A stretch of 64,000 bases of DNA from Mucilaginibacter sp. PPCGB 2223 (GTDB lineage: Bacteria > Bacteroidota > Bacteroidia > Sphingobacteriales > Sphingobacteriaceae). Positions 16,261 to 23,777 of the stretch are shown one piece after another; positions within the stretch are counted from its first letter, which is position 1, and each line of letters begins with the position of its first letter. The stretch covers positions 744,001 through 808,000 of the forward strand of contig NZ_MDJS01000003.1 in NCBI RefSeq assembly GCF_001705515.1, written 5' to 3'. The notes below the pieces were generated by a model that had not been told where the DNA came from, searched no databases, and saw nothing but the letters and a program-made list of their open reading frames with translations. Both the position numbers and the translations under genes were made by a program.

Positions 16261-17070
16261 TTGACTTATGAAGAAGCCATCCAAATCCCAATTAGCCTTG
16301 TACGAGAGAAACTCGGGCACCGACCCGAACACCTCCCTGACTGTAAAGATGCCGTCGAATACGTGCAGGCACACCTCAAATCAACTAAGCAAGACGATAC
16401 CCGAGCCGATGCTGTGCGGTGGTTAAGCATCATGTTCACCGTCTATGACTGGCATCAACCTTTAAACCGAAAGGTAGTCAAAGATGACCACCCACAATGG
16501 CACATTTCACGGTGGCAGGAACTTGATGATATCGCGCTCATCCGTTACCTCGAAAAAAACGGTATTGATGCTGATCTTGCGAAAGAGTTGCTAACCGAAG
16601 TTTATTTGACCAGTAAGACCGGCTATGGCTCGATGAATGTTTTTGGTTTGCGAAACGAGAAAGGGGGCTTGGCACTTGAAGGGCCTTACATCAGTACACT
16701 TTTAGGTAAACGGGATATAAGTATTTTGCGGCGCGGAAACGGAACAGCTCCTACAATCCATGTTTTCTTAGACTTTATGGATATGCTTGCAGCTTTTAGC
16801 ATCTTTCCCAAACTCAAACACGAGGCCGATGTTATTTGCTTGAACTCCCCCGAACTTCTCAGCGAGGCATTCGCCAACATTAAAAACGCTGGATACAGCC
16901 ATGTTTATAGCTGGTTTCCTAATAATCCCTTTGGTAATGAACTCCAAACCAAATTGACGGCATACACAAAAATTGAAAAAGGTTTAAAGCACAAAATATT
17001 CAACAGTGTTTATCGCGGCTACGATAACGTCGCTGCATGGCGAAAAGCCAAATTCAAGAAAACCAAATAA
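16261..17070 (+). CDS. TOPRIM-like protein lacking the catalytic Glu
   Basis: A 269-residue protein, apparently starting with TTG at 16261 because no in-frame ATG is near. The N-terminal 100 residues are helical. The centre (FGLRNEKGGLALEGPYIS, then KRDISILRRGNGTAPTIHVF and LDFMDMLAAFSIF) resembles the Toprim_2 region of element-borne primase-like proteins, where the strand normally reads VFEGFxD. Here the Glu position is Leu (VFLDFMD), so catalysis is doubtful. No zinc-binding CHC2 motif is present. It may bind DNA or be a degenerate relative of mobilization primases. The family link is moderate. Confidence 0.5.
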   Translation: MTYEEAIQIPISLVREKLGHRPEHLPDCKDAVEYVQAHLKSTKQDDTRADAVRWLSIMFTVYDWHQPLNRKVVKDDHPQWHISRWQELDDIALIRYLEKNGIDADLAKELLTEVYLTSKTGYGSMNVFGLRNEKGGLALEGPYISTLLGKRDISILRRGNGTAPTIHVFLDFMDMLAAFSIFPKLKHEADVICLNSPELLSEAFANIKNAGYSHVYSWFPNNPFGNELQTKLTAYTKIEKGLKHKIFNSVYRGYDNVAAWRKAKFKKTK

Positions 17071-17153
17071 CGTTCCGAAAACGCGGGTAGGGCGCTTGCA
17101 AATTGTGATGCCTTACCTGTGTGGAATGCAATCAATGGTTTTGCAGCGAGATT

Positions 17154-17255
17154 AGCCGAAGCCGTTCACTCCACCAACTATTATTTTCCCCTGCCGCTTC
17201 GCGTCATTCCTCGCAAGGCAAAATAACAGCCGGTTCGCTCTCTTGAACTTCGGCT
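17154..17255 (+). ncRNA. Structured leader, copy B (before ardC)
   Basis: This is the homologue of 14162-14263 and equal in length. A 24-nt block (17166-17189) and an 18-nt block (17220-17237) are identical to copy A. P1 is AGCCGAAG (17154-17161) with CTTCGGCT (17248-17255): the bases differ from copy A (GGG/CCC versus AAG/CTT), but the pairing is kept. P2 TTATTTT/AAAATAA is conserved. P3 keeps CGC/GCG. AGCCG at 17228-17232 can compete for CGGCT. No T tract follows, unlike copy A. The ArdC start is 47 nt downstream. Confidence 0.72.
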
Positions 17256-17301
17256 GGTCATCTCCTGCAACCATTAACTCCAAACAGGAAAGGCACAACA
17301 A

Positions 17302-18231
17302 ATGCAAAAACAACTATCCCCCTCCGAACGTGGCGAAACATTTACGGTTCCCCGCTTAGATGTACACGACCTGGTTACTCACATTATTATCGGCCAGCTC
17401 GAAAAAGGTGTTATCCCGTGGCAAAAACCGTTTAAGGATAATTCCCGAAGCCCATTTAACATTCCGTTCAATTATACGACTGGAAATAAATATCGGGGCA
17501 TCAACATCGTTCTCCTTTGGGCCGCAGCGATGGATCGCAATTACCAAACCGATGAATGGGCGAGCTTTAAACAATGGCAAACCAAAAACGAGCGCATCCG
17601 TAAAGGCGAAAAAGGGAACCTGGTCGTATACTATGATACATTTGAGAAAGATGTTGACGGCGAAATCCAAAAAATACCTTTTCTAAAAGCCTCCTATGTA
17701 TTCAATCGTTGCCAATTGGAAAGTTATCAGCCTTTAGAGGTCGAAGAACCGACTAAACCGAGAAGAATAGTTCCATTTGAACATATTGATGCAGTTGATA
17801 TGTTTATCAATAATACAGGCGCAATTATTGGTCATCACAACGGGGGCGCTTACTACGACCGGGTAGCCGACGTGATCGGTATGCCATACAGCGATAATTT
17901 CGAGGAAGTAGCTGGCTGTACTGTTACTGAAAGCTATTGTTCAGTATTATTTCATGAGTTAATACACTGGTCTGGCGCCAAACATCGATTGAACCGTGTG
18001 AAAGCAAAAATATTTGGCGATCAAAATTACGCACAAGAAGAGTTGATAGCCGAGTTCGGAGCAGCATTTTTATGCGCCGAATTTGGATTAAACACCGCGG
18101 AAAAAGGAAATCACGCAGCTTATATCGACAACTGGCTAACTGCCCTACGAGCAGATAACCGCTGCATTTTTAAAGTTGCCAGCGAGGCAAGCAAAGCAGT
18201 GACGTATTTAACTGATTTACAGCCTTCTTAA
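17302..18231 (+). CDS. ardC: ArdC-like antirestriction protein
   Basis: A 309-residue protein with an N-terminal ssDNA-binding ArdC domain (DUF1738: LEKGVIPWQKPF, then NKYRGINIVLLW and WASFKQWQTKNERIRKGEK) and a C-terminal zincin-like metallopeptidase domain with HELIH (H218, E219, H222) and EELIAEFGAAFL (E251 as likely third ligand). Proteins of this family, first known from IncW plasmid pSa, protect incoming DNA from type I restriction and are needed for transfer into some hosts. It is a single-gene unit with a structured leader shared with DUF2958 and its own terminator. The context as an establishment gene fits well. Confidence 0.92.
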   Translation: MQKQLSPSERGETFTVPRLDVHDLVTHIIIGQLEKGVIPWQKPFKDNSRSPFNIPFNYTTGNKYRGINIVLLWAAAMDRNYQTDEWASFKQWQTKNERIRKGEKGNLVVYYDTFEKDVDGEIQKIPFLKASYVFNRCQLESYQPLEVEEPTKPRRIVPFEHIDAVDMFINNTGAIIGHHNGGAYYDRVADVIGMPYSDNFEEVAGCTVTESYCSVLFHELIHWSGAKHRLNRVKAKIFGDQNYAQEELIAEFGAAFLCAEFGLNTAEKGNHAAYIDNWLTALRADNRCIFKVASEASKAVTYLTDLQPS

Positions 18232-18236
18232 AATCG

Positions 18237-18270
18237 AAGCCGCCTGAGAGTGCTCGGGCGGCTTATTTCT
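18237..18270 (+). terminator. Terminator after ardC
   Basis: AAGCCGCC (18237-18244) pairs with GGCGGCTT (18257-18264) and is followed by ATTTCTTT. It separates the plus-strand block from the converging mobilization operon. Confidence 0.85.
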
Positions 18271-18306
18271 TTCTAATCGATATTTTCAATATCCAAGGAA
18301 AATGAA

Positions 18307-18807
18307 TTAATGTTTTGAGATATACCACATATATAGTTGATGACCAACAAATGAGGCTACAAATATCATTATGCCCAAAAATAAAAACAGGATGCAATTG
18401 TATAACCACCCCTTAGTAGATTTTTTTTTAAAAAAATTGATGGTGACTAATGTTGCTAACGTGGCGACTGCTCCGATTAAAATTACACAAAGAATTGCAA
18501 GAAATATTTCGGTATACATTAGTATCAACACAAGACTTGTTAATCCTATAAGGATATACGCTACAATATTATTGTTAGAAGCACTTCCACCGCTTGTAAA
18601 ATTCTGCTCGGTGGCAGGTGGAGACGATGATTCCCATTCTCGGCTAAGTATTTTGTCTGTTAATTTCTTTTGTCTCAACTCTTCATCATATACCCGTCTG
18701 ATATCAGGATTTTGGTGATAGTAATCTTGGTTTGAATTGGCTGCTTGCCTTGCACGTTCCTTTTCCCTTTCTACTTCGCGTTCTATCCTTGGGTCTTTCA
18801 TAATCAA
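18307..18807 (-). CDS. Membrane protein, about three TM segments
   Basis: A 166-residue protein of unknown function. The first ~75 residues are charged and polar (MIMKDPRIEREVEREKERAR, later RVYDEELRQKKLTDKILSRE), predicted cytosolic and helical. Then come hydrophobic segments around residues 80-100 (VAYILIGLTSLVLILMYTEI), 100-122 (LAILCVILIGAVATLATLV) and 138-160. It is the last gene of the minus-strand mobilization block. It may be an accessory factor of transfer, or cargo. Confidence 0.6.
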   Translation of the reverse strand: MIMKDPRIEREVEREKERARQAANSNQDYYHQNPDIRRVYDEELRQKKLTDKILSREWESSSPPATEQNFTSGGSASNNNIVAYILIGLTSLVLILMYTEIFLAILCVILIGAVATLATLVTINFFKKKSTKGWLYNCILFLFLGIMIFVASFVGHQLYMWYISKH

Positions 18808-18854
18808 AGCTTAAAAAACTAAATATAATAATTATCGATCAGCATAAACGCACA

Positions 18855-19217
18855 TTAAAGTTTTTTCTCGACTATAATATCGGTAACGCAAATCTTTTCT
18901 TTTGATAACGCTACATATCGAGGATTCACCGCTTCAATTTTTTTAGGAATGTTGTAAAACAATAATTCATCCAAATGCTCTAAGCCGCAGCCGACAATCG
19001 TGATCGTATCGGATGTATAGAAAAAGGTGATCTGGTTCAAAGCGGGGTCGTAATCATGCGAAATCAGATAGGCATAGTTCATCGTTTTGGATTTACCGTT
19101 AGGCCATAGAAACTTTAATTTACGCACATGCGCATCACTCCCATGCAAACTATCATCAGGTTTGCCGGGCTCGTTTGAACGCATTTCATCAAACTTCAAT
19201 TTATAATCCTGGCTCAT
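18855..19217 (-). CDS. Hypothetical protein overlapping the relaxase
   Basis: A 120-residue protein. Its start at 19217 overlaps the end of the relaxase gene by 17 nt, so the two are co-translated. It is a soluble, beta-rich sequence (VRKLKFLWPNGKSKTMNYAY, then DYDPALNQITFFYTSDTITI and GLEHLDELLFYNIPKKIEAV) with no domain I know. The tight linkage suggests a helper of the relaxase or of the transferred DNA. The hydrophobic core pattern and operon position support a real gene. Confidence 0.65.
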   Translation of the reverse strand: MSQDYKLKFDEMRSNEPGKPDDSLHGSDAHVRKLKFLWPNGKSKTMNYAYLISHDYDPALNQITFFYTSDTITIVGCGLEHLDELLFYNIPKKIEAVNPRYVALSKEKICVTDIIVEKKL

Positions 19218-21945
19218 AGTCCTCGTATGGGTTATAATTGATAGATGAATATTCTTTTGAAGGCGTAGGGCGTTCAGTTTCTATTTGCCTGTCCCGCTCA
19301 CGTTGGATAATGTACTCCTGATGGGTTAGTTCAGACTGGACGAGTTCTATGGCAGATTGCCTATCTCCTAACTTTTTCGCATGCTCTAATAAAGCATCGG
19401 GATCGTCGGTATATATGCTTACGGAATCCCTGCCACGGGATACCGAAACATATAATTGTTTTGCATTGGTTGCGGTAAATGTTCCCGATGGCTGGGAAAT
19501 AAAGACATGATCGACTGTTTTTCCCTGTGACGCATGGCTGGTTGTGCAATACGCATGATCAATATGGCCATATTGCGCACTGATGATGCTCGTTGCTTTG
19601 CTTTTGGAGTTAACAAGGGTAAGCAAGCCGGATTTTTCAACTGCCTGTACGTCGAATACGTCACCGTTATTAAGCCGCTTGCCTTTGTCGTCAAAGCCAT
19701 TTTGTGTGATTTTTACCTTATCCCCTTTTGAAACAGCAATTTCAGTGTTTTTATAAACGTTGAAATTAGCAGCTCTGTTCAAAGGCAGGTGTACCTCGGC
19801 ACCACTATTATTCTTAATACTGACAAAATCACTATTCGCATCACTTACTTGCCAGATCGACCCGCGCTGAATTTTCGGCACGTTTTGAGTAAACTGTATC
19901 GTTTGGCCTGTTTTATACATACGCCAATCTGTTTTTTGAGCTTCCGTATAATTCAGGTTTTCATAGCGAGGTATAATCGTTTCTCTTTTCCCAATCAGTT
20001 TTTCCGCTTTAAGACATTCGCGTATTTCCTGACTAACGGCTTTGCGTTGCTCATTGGTTGGCGAAACGACAAGGGCGGACTTACCTTTTTTGGTTGCCGC
20101 CATATAATCGGTGATTAATTGCTCGTTTGGCTTTAGGGGATCAATAGCCTTGATCGCCCCTATGTTCTCTAACTTTTCAAATCCGCCCTTAACGTTGCCC
20201 TTAGCCAAATCTTCAACCACTGCCCGATAATATATATCCCTCTGACGGCGGATTTTATCAACTTCTGCAACATTAATACCGCCAACAGTATTCAACACAC
20301 GCAAAGCATCGCCACGCAAAACCGCTGTATGCTGCCTGGTATCCCCTACAAATATGAGCCTTGCGTTTTGTTGCTTTGCTATCGTCAATAAGGAAGTCGT
20401 ATCACGGGTACCGAGCATTCCGGCTTCATCCACAATTAAAACTTGATCTTTTAATTTTGCCTGCATTTCCTTATCGACTAATAGCCTTGCGACCGTAGTG
20501 GCATTTTCAAAACCTTCATTCACAAGCACCCCGTGCGACGCATCTGAAGATGGCGCAACAATCGTCACTTCTTTTCCGGCATACTCAATATGCCTTTTTG
20601 CTTCTGCAAGCATTGTGGTTTTTCCAGCCCCGGCAGCACCACGCACAATGGATACCTGGTTAGGTGTTGACAGGAGATATTCTATGGCATCTGCTTGTTG
20701 TCCTTTTAATTCCGAGTTTATGCGGGGCAAGTTCTGATAAAGCGGCTTAAATTTGCCCTGACCCGACAGAGCCAAATCAACCATGTGTTTTTCTTCGGCA
20801 AGTATTTCGGTGGTTGTGCACATGGTGCGGTATTTTTCTTGCACCTGGATAATTCGCTCATCAGCATTAAATGACGCTGTAATATCATCAAGAGATACAT
20901 CTCGATGCCCGATACTATGCTTGTACCCGTTAGCCAGTAAACGCCGATCATGCATTACCGAAGCCCGCTCAAAAGAGTGGTCAATCGTAAAATCGACACA
21001 ATCTTTTGCTACCATCACTGATGGCATGGTTTTGTTAGGGCCTCGGATTGATCGATCTTTTTCGACTTCAGTAAAATCAATTTCTTGAAGCTGGCTGCGC
21101 CAGTTTTCCCGAAGTTCAGCCATACTCATGCCCTTTTGTTTTTTGGAGCGGGTACGGGCACCAAGTTCCGCTATTGCGTCCGGGTCGGTGATGCCTTTTT
21201 CTTTTGCGATCTGCCCTATCTCATTAGTGCGCTTGCTAAATAAGTCGATTGCACTTTGCGGCACACCGACAATTTCAAAAGCCTTATCAGTCGCTTTTAT
21301 TTTATAGCCGAGGTCTATTAGTCCATCAGAAAGATTTTTATGGAACCGCGCCTGATAATAAGGCATATCTCTTTTAATATCGCGAAACTGCCCTGCTTTA
21401 AATTGTTGCTCAACATCATCCCAAGATGCGTTAAAAACAAATGCATGGCTATGTAAGTGTACATCAGGTGCAAAATCACCAACCGGGCGCGCTGTTTGAT
21501 GGGTAAACTCGGCCCACACTAATTCGCCGGTTTTGCGATCTTCATGCTTTTCATTTTTGCGTACCCTGGTCATGGCATCAGCTTCGATTTCACGCATTGT
21601 TTTATTTACTGATACTTCAAAAAGTTTGAGTATATGATCGTCTTTTGACAATGCGTGAATTATCGAAACGCTTTTTGGGGCATGGAAATTAATATCGTAG
21701 CCGACCGTTCGTACGTCTTTGTTACGCAAGGTGAGGGTATTGCCCGTTGCCGGATTAATATTTTCGCAGAGATCGAAGAAAATTTCTTTTGTTGCAGGCC
21801 CGCTAATGCCAAGACGCTCCGCAAGGCGGCCTGTAAACTTGCCTTGCAACTCTTGGTCATTTATATAGTAATCGGATTTTTGAAGCGCATCGGAGAAATA
21901 GCTTTTAGCTTGCTCTGCACTCTGACTCATTATCATTCTAATCAT
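19201..21945 (-). CDS. MobF-family relaxase-helicase (TraI/TrwC-like)
   Basis: A 914-residue conjugative relaxase. The N-terminal TrwC domain has Tyr residues Y16 and Y26/Y27 as candidate nicking nucleophiles, and the metal-binding triad H163-x-H165-x-H167 (DVHLHSHAFVF). The C-terminal half is a RecD2-like SF1 helicase with Walker A GAAGAGKT (436-443), Walker B VLIVDEAGM and later motifs including AYCTTSHASQGKT and YVSVSRGRD. It would nick oriT, stay bound to the 5' end of the strand and unwind it. It is preceded by a small gene and an HTH gene in the same direction. MobF relaxases are a minority in Bacteroidota mobile elements. Confidence 0.95.
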   Translation of the reverse strand: MIRMIMSQSAEQAKSYFSDALQKSDYYINDQELQGKFTGRLAERLGISGPATKEIFFDLCENINPATGNTLTLRNKDVRTVGYDINFHAPKSVSIIHALSKDDHILKLFEVSVNKTMREIEADAMTRVRKNEKHEDRKTGELVWAEFTHQTARPVGDFAPDVHLHSHAFVFNASWDDVEQQFKAGQFRDIKRDMPYYQARFHKNLSDGLIDLGYKIKATDKAFEIVGVPQSAIDLFSKRTNEIGQIAKEKGITDPDAIAELGARTRSKKQKGMSMAELRENWRSQLQEIDFTEVEKDRSIRGPNKTMPSVMVAKDCVDFTIDHSFERASVMHDRRLLANGYKHSIGHRDVSLDDITASFNADERIIQVQEKYRTMCTTTEILAEEKHMVDLALSGQGKFKPLYQNLPRINSELKGQQADAIEYLLSTPNQVSIVRGAAGAGKTTMLAEAKRHIEYAGKEVTIVAPSSDASHGVLVNEGFENATTVARLLVDKEMQAKLKDQVLIVDEAGMLGTRDTTSLLTIAKQQNARLIFVGDTRQHTAVLRGDALRVLNTVGGINVAEVDKIRRQRDIYYRAVVEDLAKGNVKGGFEKLENIGAIKAIDPLKPNEQLITDYMAATKKGKSALVVSPTNEQRKAVSQEIRECLKAEKLIGKRETIIPRYENLNYTEAQKTDWRMYKTGQTIQFTQNVPKIQRGSIWQVSDANSDFVSIKNNSGAEVHLPLNRAANFNVYKNTEIAVSKGDKVKITQNGFDDKGKRLNNGDVFDVQAVEKSGLLTLVNSKSKATSIISAQYGHIDHAYCTTSHASQGKTVDHVFISQPSGTFTATNAKQLYVSVSRGRDSVSIYTDDPDALLEHAKKLGDRQSAIELVQSELTHQEYIIQRERDRQIETERPTPSKEYSSINYNPYEDYEPGL

Positions 21946-22092
21946 GGTCGTGAGTTTATTACAGGTTCGTCGCTGAACTGGTGTATTTCTTGAATTATTA
22001 ATGCTGATTAATATCTATTGAGACATTTGATTATTTGTATCTCTAAGAATACGGTCGAGAAACTCTGATAAAGCGCCTTTTTAAATTGACAC

Positions 22093-22536
22093 TTAATCTC
22101 TTTCTAAATCTATATCCCTATCGTCATAAGCAACGGTATTTCTCAATTCAGCTTCATGATTTTTATAATGCTCCAAATTCCTTTCAAGCCTATCGCTCCA
22201 GAATTTTGAAGTATCATATTGTTTGCCCGACTCCAATAAGGTAGCCTTAACCTTATTATATGTTTCGTCACTGAATTTTTGATCGATCACTTTTTCAATC
22301 TCTTGGAATTTAAACGGGCCTTCTTCCCATGTTTGCATTTCAAAATCCTGTTTGATACCACCTATTACCGCCTGTTTTTCATCTTGCAGCTTGACAATCT
22401 TTGCCTCGCTTAAAGGGTTGCCCTCGATTTTTTCGATCTCCGCATTTATCAGGAATACATGTTCCTGGGCGCGGGCAAGCGGGGCGTTTAAGCATTCGTA
22501 TTCTGGCGGCATTCCCTCATTGCTATTTGGTTTCAT
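22093..22536 (-). CDS. Helical hypothetical protein before the relaxase
   Basis: A 147-residue, strongly charged helical protein (QEHVFLINAEIEKIEGN, then SEAKIVKLQDEKQAVIGGI) with no signal peptide and no named domain. It lies between the HTH gene (18 bp upstream) and the relaxase (148 bp downstream). The position matches that of accessory oriT-processing proteins in MobF systems, but sequence support is lacking. The 191-aa protein at 28940 is similar in style (charged, helical, C-terminus rich in Glu and Asp), perhaps a distant paralogue. Confidence 0.6.
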   Translation of the reverse strand: MKPNSNEGMPPEYECLNAPLARAQEHVFLINAEIEKIEGNPLSEAKIVKLQDEKQAVIGGIKQDFEMQTWEEGPFKFQEIEKVIDQKFSDETYNKVKATLLESGKQYDTSKFWSDRLERNLEHYKNHEAELRNTVAYDDRDIDLERD

Positions 22537-22553
22537 GGTTGTAATAATTAAGG

Positions 22554-22859
22554 TTAACGGCAGCTCTTTTTAGGCATATCAAAAGGCTCATAAACAAAGT
22601 CATCAAGATAGGCGTGGATGGATTCCACGTCATAAAGAATGATCTTTTTCTCTGGCTGCGTGAAACGGATTTTGCCTTCATCCCGCAACTTCTGCAAGGT
22701 TGCCCGGCTTTTGATCCGCAGCATTTTCATTGCTTCGGTGCCGGATATCCATTTTTCTTCAGGAGCCTTTTTTTGTTTCTCGCCTAAGTGGTTTATTGTC
22801 TCTTCAAGTAGCTTATAATAAGCATCTGTACGTATACAGATGATCTCTATCTTATCCAT
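22554..22859 (-). CDS. HTH_17 DNA-binding protein
   Basis: A 101-residue protein. The N-terminal ~35 residues are helical; residues 36-95 form a winged HTH of the excisionase/MerR-like class (KWISGTEAMKMLRIKSRATL, then QKLRDEGKIRFTQPEKKIIL). Bacteroidota mobile elements commonly encode such proteins as excision, regulatory or mobilization accessory factors. It is the first gene of the relaxase unit and directly follows the 11-bp inverted repeat at 22916-22961, so it may bind there, as TrwA does at the R388 oriT. Confidence 0.82.
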   Translation of the reverse strand: MDKIEIICIRTDAYYKLLEETINHLGEKQKKAPEEKWISGTEAMKMLRIKSRATLQKLRDEGKIRFTQPEKKIILYDVESIHAYLDDFVYEPFDMPKKSCR

Positions 22860-22915
22860 CTTATAATTGTTATTGGTGGTCGAATTTGTTACTGGCTGTG
22901 TAAATAAGCAGTGTC

Positions 22916-22961
22916 GGGAAGACGTCGAATTATCGAAAATAAAAGCATCAGACGTCTTCCC
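22916..22961. other. Perfect 11-bp inverted repeat, candidate oriT
   Basis: GGGAAGACGTC (22916-22926) and GACGTCTTCCC (22951-22961) are perfect complements separated by 24 AT-rich bases. It lies between the coupling/membrane genes and the HTH-relaxase genes, just upstream of the latter, the place where MobF systems such as R388 keep oriT. No T tract follows on the minus strand, so it is not an obvious terminator. Assignment as oriT is inference. Confidence 0.4.
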
Positions 22962-22979
22962 TTAGACCTGCTAAGGAGG

Positions 22980-23768
22980 TTAGTTTACATCTTCAAATTC
23001 ATCGTCGCCGCGCATTTTGTTAGCTGCCCTACGGCGATTGTCCTCACCATTTGGCACATTGCCCATGAAGCTGTAGCCCCTTGACTGTTCTTTTTCTTTG
23101 CCTTCGACAATAACTCCCATCAACTCTTCTTGTATGATAGTATCATCAATAATGTCCATCATATTGTTATCTCCATAGTGATAAGCAGCACAGTAACCAA
23201 GCGAGTAAACAACGCTGCAAAAGATTAACAAGTAACCAAGGCTTTGCCCTAATAAAGCGAGGAGTAATCCAGCTGCAAAAAAAGTCGCGGGTTCCCAAAA
23301 AGTTTCTATTTCTCTGATGGTTACAAATCGGCCTTGAAATTTGATGTCCAAAAACTTTCGATTTATGTAACCATTACATTTACTATACATGGCAAAGTCA
23401 TACACGGATGGTAACTCTTTAATTTCCTTTCTACGTTTTAGTGAAAAGTAAAACACAACTCCCAAATAAATATAGAGTAATAGGTTGTCCCAAATAACCT
23501 GCCAAAACGAAGGACTTTCATACGATTGAAAGGGGTTGTGGGAAAAGTCGGCTACCATAAAAGGAACCATACCGAAAAATAACAATGTTAAAATTGTACT
23601 GGAAAATGAAAAGTATCTTAGACCAAATTTGGATCTTATTATATTTTCAATGGGGATTCGGGCGAATCCTGAGACTGCATAAGCATACCCAAGTAACCGC
23701 AATTTTAATCCATTTTGACGGCCTATTTGTGTTGATCTGTTTCTGTAGTTGATTTTTTTCGTTTTCAT
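22980..23768 (-). CDS. Multi-span membrane protein next to the coupling ATPase
   Basis: A 262-residue protein with about four TM segments: near residues 53-73 (STILTLLFFGMVPFMVADF), 88-107 (DNLLLYIYLGVVFYFSLKR), and two between 158 and 195 (FFAAGLLLALLGQSLGYLLI and CSVVYSLGYCAAYHYG). The C-terminal ~60 residues are charged and cytosolic. It starts 9 bp after the coupling ATPase stop. Because that ATPase has no N-terminal TM anchor, this protein may supply the membrane part of the coupling complex. No named family was recognised. Confidence 0.65.
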   Translation of the reverse strand: MKTKKINYRNRSTQIGRQNGLKLRLLGYAYAVSGFARIPIENIIRSKFGLRYFSFSSTILTLLFFGMVPFMVADFSHNPFQSYESPSFWQVIWDNLLLYIYLGVVFYFSLKRRKEIKELPSVYDFAMYSKCNGYINRKFLDIKFQGRFVTIREIETFWEPATFFAAGLLLALLGQSLGYLLIFCSVVYSLGYCAAYHYGDNNMMDIIDDTIIQEELMGVIVEGKEKEQSRGYSFMGNVPNGEDNRRRAANKMRGDDEFEDVN

Positions 23769-23777
23769 GTTTTTAAA

